NCBI RefSeq assembly: GCF_005234135.1
Contig: NZ_CP039965.1
Coordinates: forward strand, 124,001-188,000
Source of the DNA: Pseudorhodobacter turbinis
GTDB lineage: Bacteria > Pseudomonadota > Alphaproteobacteria > Rhodobacterales > Rhodobacteraceae
Direction of reading: 5' to 3'
Length of the DNA: 64,000 nucleotides
Shown here one piece after another: positions 61,249-64,000 of the stretch; the first letter of the stretch is position 1; each line of letters opens with the position of its first letter. Position numbers and translations under genes: made by a program. The notes under the pieces are model-generated. The model ran no database searches. It was not told the DNA's origin and was given only the letters and a program-made list of their open reading frames with translations.

Positions 61249-64000
61249 ATGGATGATCCAACACCGGGGCATGACGGGCCGCGGCCCGACCGGTGCGATT
61301 TCATCGGCCCGCCGCAGCCCGCGCTGTTGCTTGAGCGCCCGCGCAAGCCGCGCCTCAAGCCGAAAAGCGCTGTTCGCCCGCATCGGCGCGGAACGTTCTG
61401 GCTGGTGCCTACATTGATCTTTTTATCGCTGGCGGTGGTGTTCGTGGGGCTTGCGCTGACGGGCAAGCCGATCCGCCTACCGGTTTGGATGGTGGTCGAG
61501 GCCGAGCAGCGAATGAACACGGCCCTGCAAGACCTGACGCGCGAGGGGACGGCCATTTCGGTCGGCGGTGCTGTTTTTGTGGTGGACACGGACTGGGTGC
61601 CGCGTTTGCGGCTAGAGGATGTTCGGCTGCTGGAAAAATCCGGCGAAACGGCTGTGTCGTTGCCCGAATTGCGTGTGGCGCTGGACCCTGCGGCCCTGAT
61701 GAGCGGCCAAATCCGTCTGCGAAGTTTACGCCTGATTGGCCCGCGCATCAATTTGCGGCGGCTGGAGGATGGGCAGTTCGATCTGGCCTTTGAGGTGCCC
61801 CGACAGCCCCATCAGACGATCGGCCTGTCGGGGCTGATCAAAACTCTGGTGGCGGTGTTTGACCAGCCGCTTTTATCGCATTTGCGCCTGATTGAGGCGC
61901 AAGCCCTGACCTTTCGGATTGAGGACCGGATGCTTGATCGGGTGTGGGATTTGGGCGACGGTCGGCTTCAGCTTGTCAACCGAGGGGATGAGCTGGCGGT
62001 GGAGCTTGGGGTCTCAGTGACGGGCGATCAAGCCGCCCAAGCTGTCGTGACCCTGATCGCCGCCAAAGCCGACGCCAGTGCGCGCATGACCGTGACGGTG
62101 GACCGGGTGGCGGCTGCCGATATTGCGGTGCAGGCGGCCCCCTTGGCGTGGCTGGGGGTGCTGGACGCGCCGATCTCGGGGCAGATCGCATCGACGTTGG
62201 ACCAGCAGGGCGCGCTGTCATCGCTTGATGCTTCCTTGACGCTTGATAAAGGCGCGCTACAGCCCACGCCGGATACCAAACCCGTCGCCTTTGAGGGGGC
62301 ATCGGTGTTTTTCGGCTATGATCCCGCGCGCGAGCGGTTGGACCTGCGCGAATGGACGGTGAACAGTCAGGATCTTGCGTTATCGGCCTCGGGCCACGCG
62401 TATTTGCCGGGGGTAACGACGGGGATACCGCAAAACATTCTGGCGCAGATCCAGATTGATCGTTTGCAACTGGACCCGCAAGACGCGCTGGAAGAGGCGG
62501 TGGTCTTTGATCAAGGCGCGCTGGATTTTCGCGTGCGCATGAATCCTTTTGGTATTGATATCGGTCAGGCCTCTTTGATCCAGAAGGGCCAGCGATTGCA
62601 GGCATCGGGGGTGGTGGAGGCCGGGCCTGAGGGTTGGTCGGTCGCGGTGGATGCCAGCCTTGACCATATCGCGCGCGACGGGCTTTTGGCGGTGTGGCCC
62701 TCAAGGATCGTGCCGAAAACGCGGGTTTGGGTGGCGGATAATGTGCAAGAGGGACAGCTTTCCAACCTGCACGCCGGATTTCGCAGCGCACCGGGGGCAG
62801 AGCCGCGCTTTTCGCTGGGCTATGACTTTTCGGGCGGCAATGTGCGTTTCTTGAAAACCCTGCCGCCTATTCAAAACGGACGCGGTTATTCGGTGGTCGA
62901 AGGTAAATCCTATTCCATGGTGATTGAGGAGGGCGCGGTTACGGCTCCTTCGGGCGGGGAGGTTGATGTCGCAGGCAGCATCTTTGCCGTGGGGGATGTG
63001 ACGCAAAAACCGGCCCGTGCGCATATCGGGGTCAAGGCGCGCGGCGGGCTGACGGCGGCGCTTTCCTTGCTTGACCAGAAGCCCTTTGAGTTCATGACCA
63101 AAGCCAAGCTGCCTGTGGATTTGGGCGATGGCCGTGTCGAGGTCGCGGGACAGATCCATATGCCGCTGCGCAAAGGGGTAAAAATCCATGACGTGGATTT
63201 TGACGTGGCAGGCGCGATTACGGCGTTTTCCTCGGATCGGTTGGTGCCGGGGCGTGAATTGCGGGCAGAACGTTTGGTGGTGGGGGTCACCCCTGCCGGC
63301 ATGGAAATCACCGGCAAAGGCGCGTTGCAAGACGTGCCGTTCGAGGGTCGTTTCAGCAAGGTTTTCACGCCTGAGGCCAAAGGCATTTCCGAGGTTGAGG
63401 GCAGGGCAGAGCTGAGCCATTCCGCAGCCGCCAAGCTAAATGTGAATTTGCCTGACGGGTTGCTGACGGGGCGGGGCTTTGCCGATTTCGTGGTCGATCT
63501 GCATCAGGGCCAAGCGCCGAAACTGACGCTGCGGTCTGATCTTGCGGGGGTGGGCATGGGCATTCCGGCGCTCGGGTGGTCCAAAAGCCAGACCTCCAAG
63601 GGGAATTTGGCACTGGATTTGACACTGGGCAAACCCGCCAATGTGGACAGCCTAAGCCTTGATGCTGCCGGATTGCAGGTGAAGGGGCAGATCGGCCTTG
63701 TGGACGGTGGGGGGATGGGGGTTGCGCGCCTGTCCTCGGTGCGGCTGGACAAATGGCTTGATGCGCAGATGGAATTGACGGGGCGCGGTACGGGCCAAAC
63801 GCCCGCCGTGGTCATTACTGGCGGCATGCTGGATCTGCGCGGCTTGCCTGCGCGGGATGGCACGGGGCAAGCCCAAGCGAGCGCGCCGATGACCATCGCG
63901 CTTGATCAACTGGTTGTAACCAATGGGCTGTCGCTAAGCGGGTTTCAGACCACGATCACCCCCAAAGCGGGCGGCGTTGCGGGGGATTTTACCGGTCGCG
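61249..64000 (+). CDS. Large AsmA/YhdP-like envelope protein (DUF3971), cut by window end
   Basis: A frame open from ATG 61249 to the end of the window (917 codons, 3' end missing). An in-frame TGA lies at 61243-61245, fixing the first possible start. The basic N-terminus is followed by one membrane helix near residues 50-70 (WLVPTLIFLSLAVVFVGLAL), then a very long extracytoplasmic region of repeated beta-rich units, as in AsmA, TamB and YhdP, proteins that bridge the periplasm and move lipids. VRFLKTLPPIQNGRGYSVVE resembles the DUF3971/YhdP middle part. Divergent from bcp. Confidence 0.8.
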   Translation, partial: MDDPTPGHDGPRPDRCDFIGPPQPALLLERPRKPRLKPKSAVRPHRRGTFWLVPTLIFLSLAVVFVGLALTGKPIRLPVWMVVEAEQRMNTALQDLTREGTAISVGGAVFVVDTDWVPRLRLEDVRLLEKSGETAVSLPELRVALDPAALMSGQIRLRSLRLIGPRINLRRLEDGQFDLAFEVPRQPHQTIGLSGLIKTLVAVFDQPLLSHLRLIEAQALTFRIEDRMLDRVWDLGDGRLQLVNRGDELAVELGVSVTGDQAAQAVVTLIAAKADASARMTVTVDRVAAADIAVQAAPLAWLGVLDAPISGQIASTLDQQGALSSLDASLTLDKGALQPTPDTKPVAFEGASVFFGYDPARERLDLREWTVNSQDLALSASGHAYLPGVTTGIPQNILAQIQIDRLQLDPQDALEEAVVFDQGALDFRVRMNPFGIDIGQASLIQKGQRLQASGVVEAGPEGWSVAVDASLDHIARDGLLAVWPSRIVPKTRVWVADNVQEGQLSNLHAGFRSAPGAEPRFSLGYDFSGGNVRFLKTLPPIQNGRGYSVVEGKSYSMVIEEGAVTAPSGGEVDVAGSIFAVGDVTQKPARAHIGVKARGGLTAALSLLDQKPFEFMTKAKLPVDLGDGRVEVAGQIHMPLRKGVKIHDVDFDVAGAITAFSSDRLVPGRELRAERLVVGVTPAGMEITGKGALQDVPFEGRFSKVFTPEAKGISEVEGRAELSHSAAAKLNVNLPDGLLTGRGFADFVVDLHQGQAPKLTLRSDLAGVGMGIPALGWSKSQTSKGNLALDLTLGKPANVDSLSLDAAGLQVKGQIGLVDGGGMGVARLSSVRLDKWLDAQMELTGRGTGQTPAVVITGGMLDLRGLPARDGTGQAQASAPMTIALDQLVVTNGLSLSGFQTTITPKAGGVAGDFTGR

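Noticed and set aside
1..64000. CRISPR array, prophage or insertion sequence
   Set aside because: No regularly spaced repeats, transposase, integrase or phage structural genes were found on either strand.

Overview
The window reads as a chromosomal segment of an alphaproteobacterium, most probably a member of the Rhodobacteraceae (Roseobacter/Rhodobacter group). This is inferred from gene content. It has a C4-pathway 5-aminolevulinate synthase with a perfect FNR box upstream, an F0 ATP synthase operon with the extra b' subunit and separated from F1, a MipZ-type division ATPase, an RpoH-type sigma factor coupled to a ChaN-like lipoprotein, an Edd-Eda pair behind a LacI-type palindrome, an aspartate/glutamate leucyltransferase (Bpt), BluB and cobinamide salvage enzymes, and a zinc-free L31. 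Nearly all of it is core genome. No insertion sequence, prophage or CRISPR array is visible.

Layout. 1-6.9 kb: purine genes purM-purN, a SulP anion transporter with a universal stress protein, a leftward cobalamin salvage pair (CobC-like phosphatase, CobU/CobP), then an rpoH-type sigma factor translationally coupled to a ChaN-like lipoprotein. 7-12.4 kb: coaBC, dut, a membrane-anchored MoeB/ThiF-type E1 enzyme, a decayed amino-acid ABC transporter, and a LysR regulator overlapping a DMT exporter. 12.5-17.6 kb: a translation and protein-targeting cluster (ffh, chorismate mutase, rpsP, bluB, rimM, trmD, rplS, rpmE) closed by a terminator. 17.8-22 kb: mipZ, an ArsR regulator with its probable operator, and the F0 operon atpI-B-E-X-F. 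22-26.3 kb: a GntR regulator, an OmpA-like lipoprotein, an Ada-like alkyltransferase, endonuclease III and a PfkB sugar kinase.

26.3-30.9 kb is the least ordinary part. It has a 0.5-kb stretch with no convincing gene, a DUF1127-like small protein whose ribosome binding site sits in a leader hairpin, a capsule-export pair kpsE-kpsT without kpsM beside it, and a divergent NhaA antiporter lacking one canonical aspartate. 31-38.3 kb: an SseB-domain protein, rplM-rpsI, bpt, two small membrane proteins, glnE and a small conserved-looking protein. 38.3-45 kb: eda-edd, an RlmI-like methyltransferase coupled to an orphan PIN protein, two identical tRNA-Asp genes, a GNAT acetyltransferase and an M20 dipeptidase. 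45-53 kb: a secreted protein of unknown function, hemA, a RodZ-like protein, ispG, a DsbA-like thiol oxidoreductase, an aminotransferase and a cell-wall amidase. 53-64 kb: PBP1A, prfB, a DUF2189 membrane protein, the envelope pair M23 peptidase-bactofilin, peroxiredoxin coupled to a ferritin-like DUF455 protein, and the first 917 codons of a large AsmA/YhdP-like envelope protein that runs off the window.

Many neighbours overlap by 1-23 bases (ATGA, GTGA, TAATG, TGATG), so translational coupling is common here. I found no wholly new system. The observations most worth checking are the membrane-tethered E1 enzyme, the NhaA variant, the SD-occluding leader hairpin, the PIN-methyltransferase coupling, the inverted repeat around tRNA-Asp and bluB inside the ribosomal cluster. 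All assignments come from reading the sequence; no database search was run.
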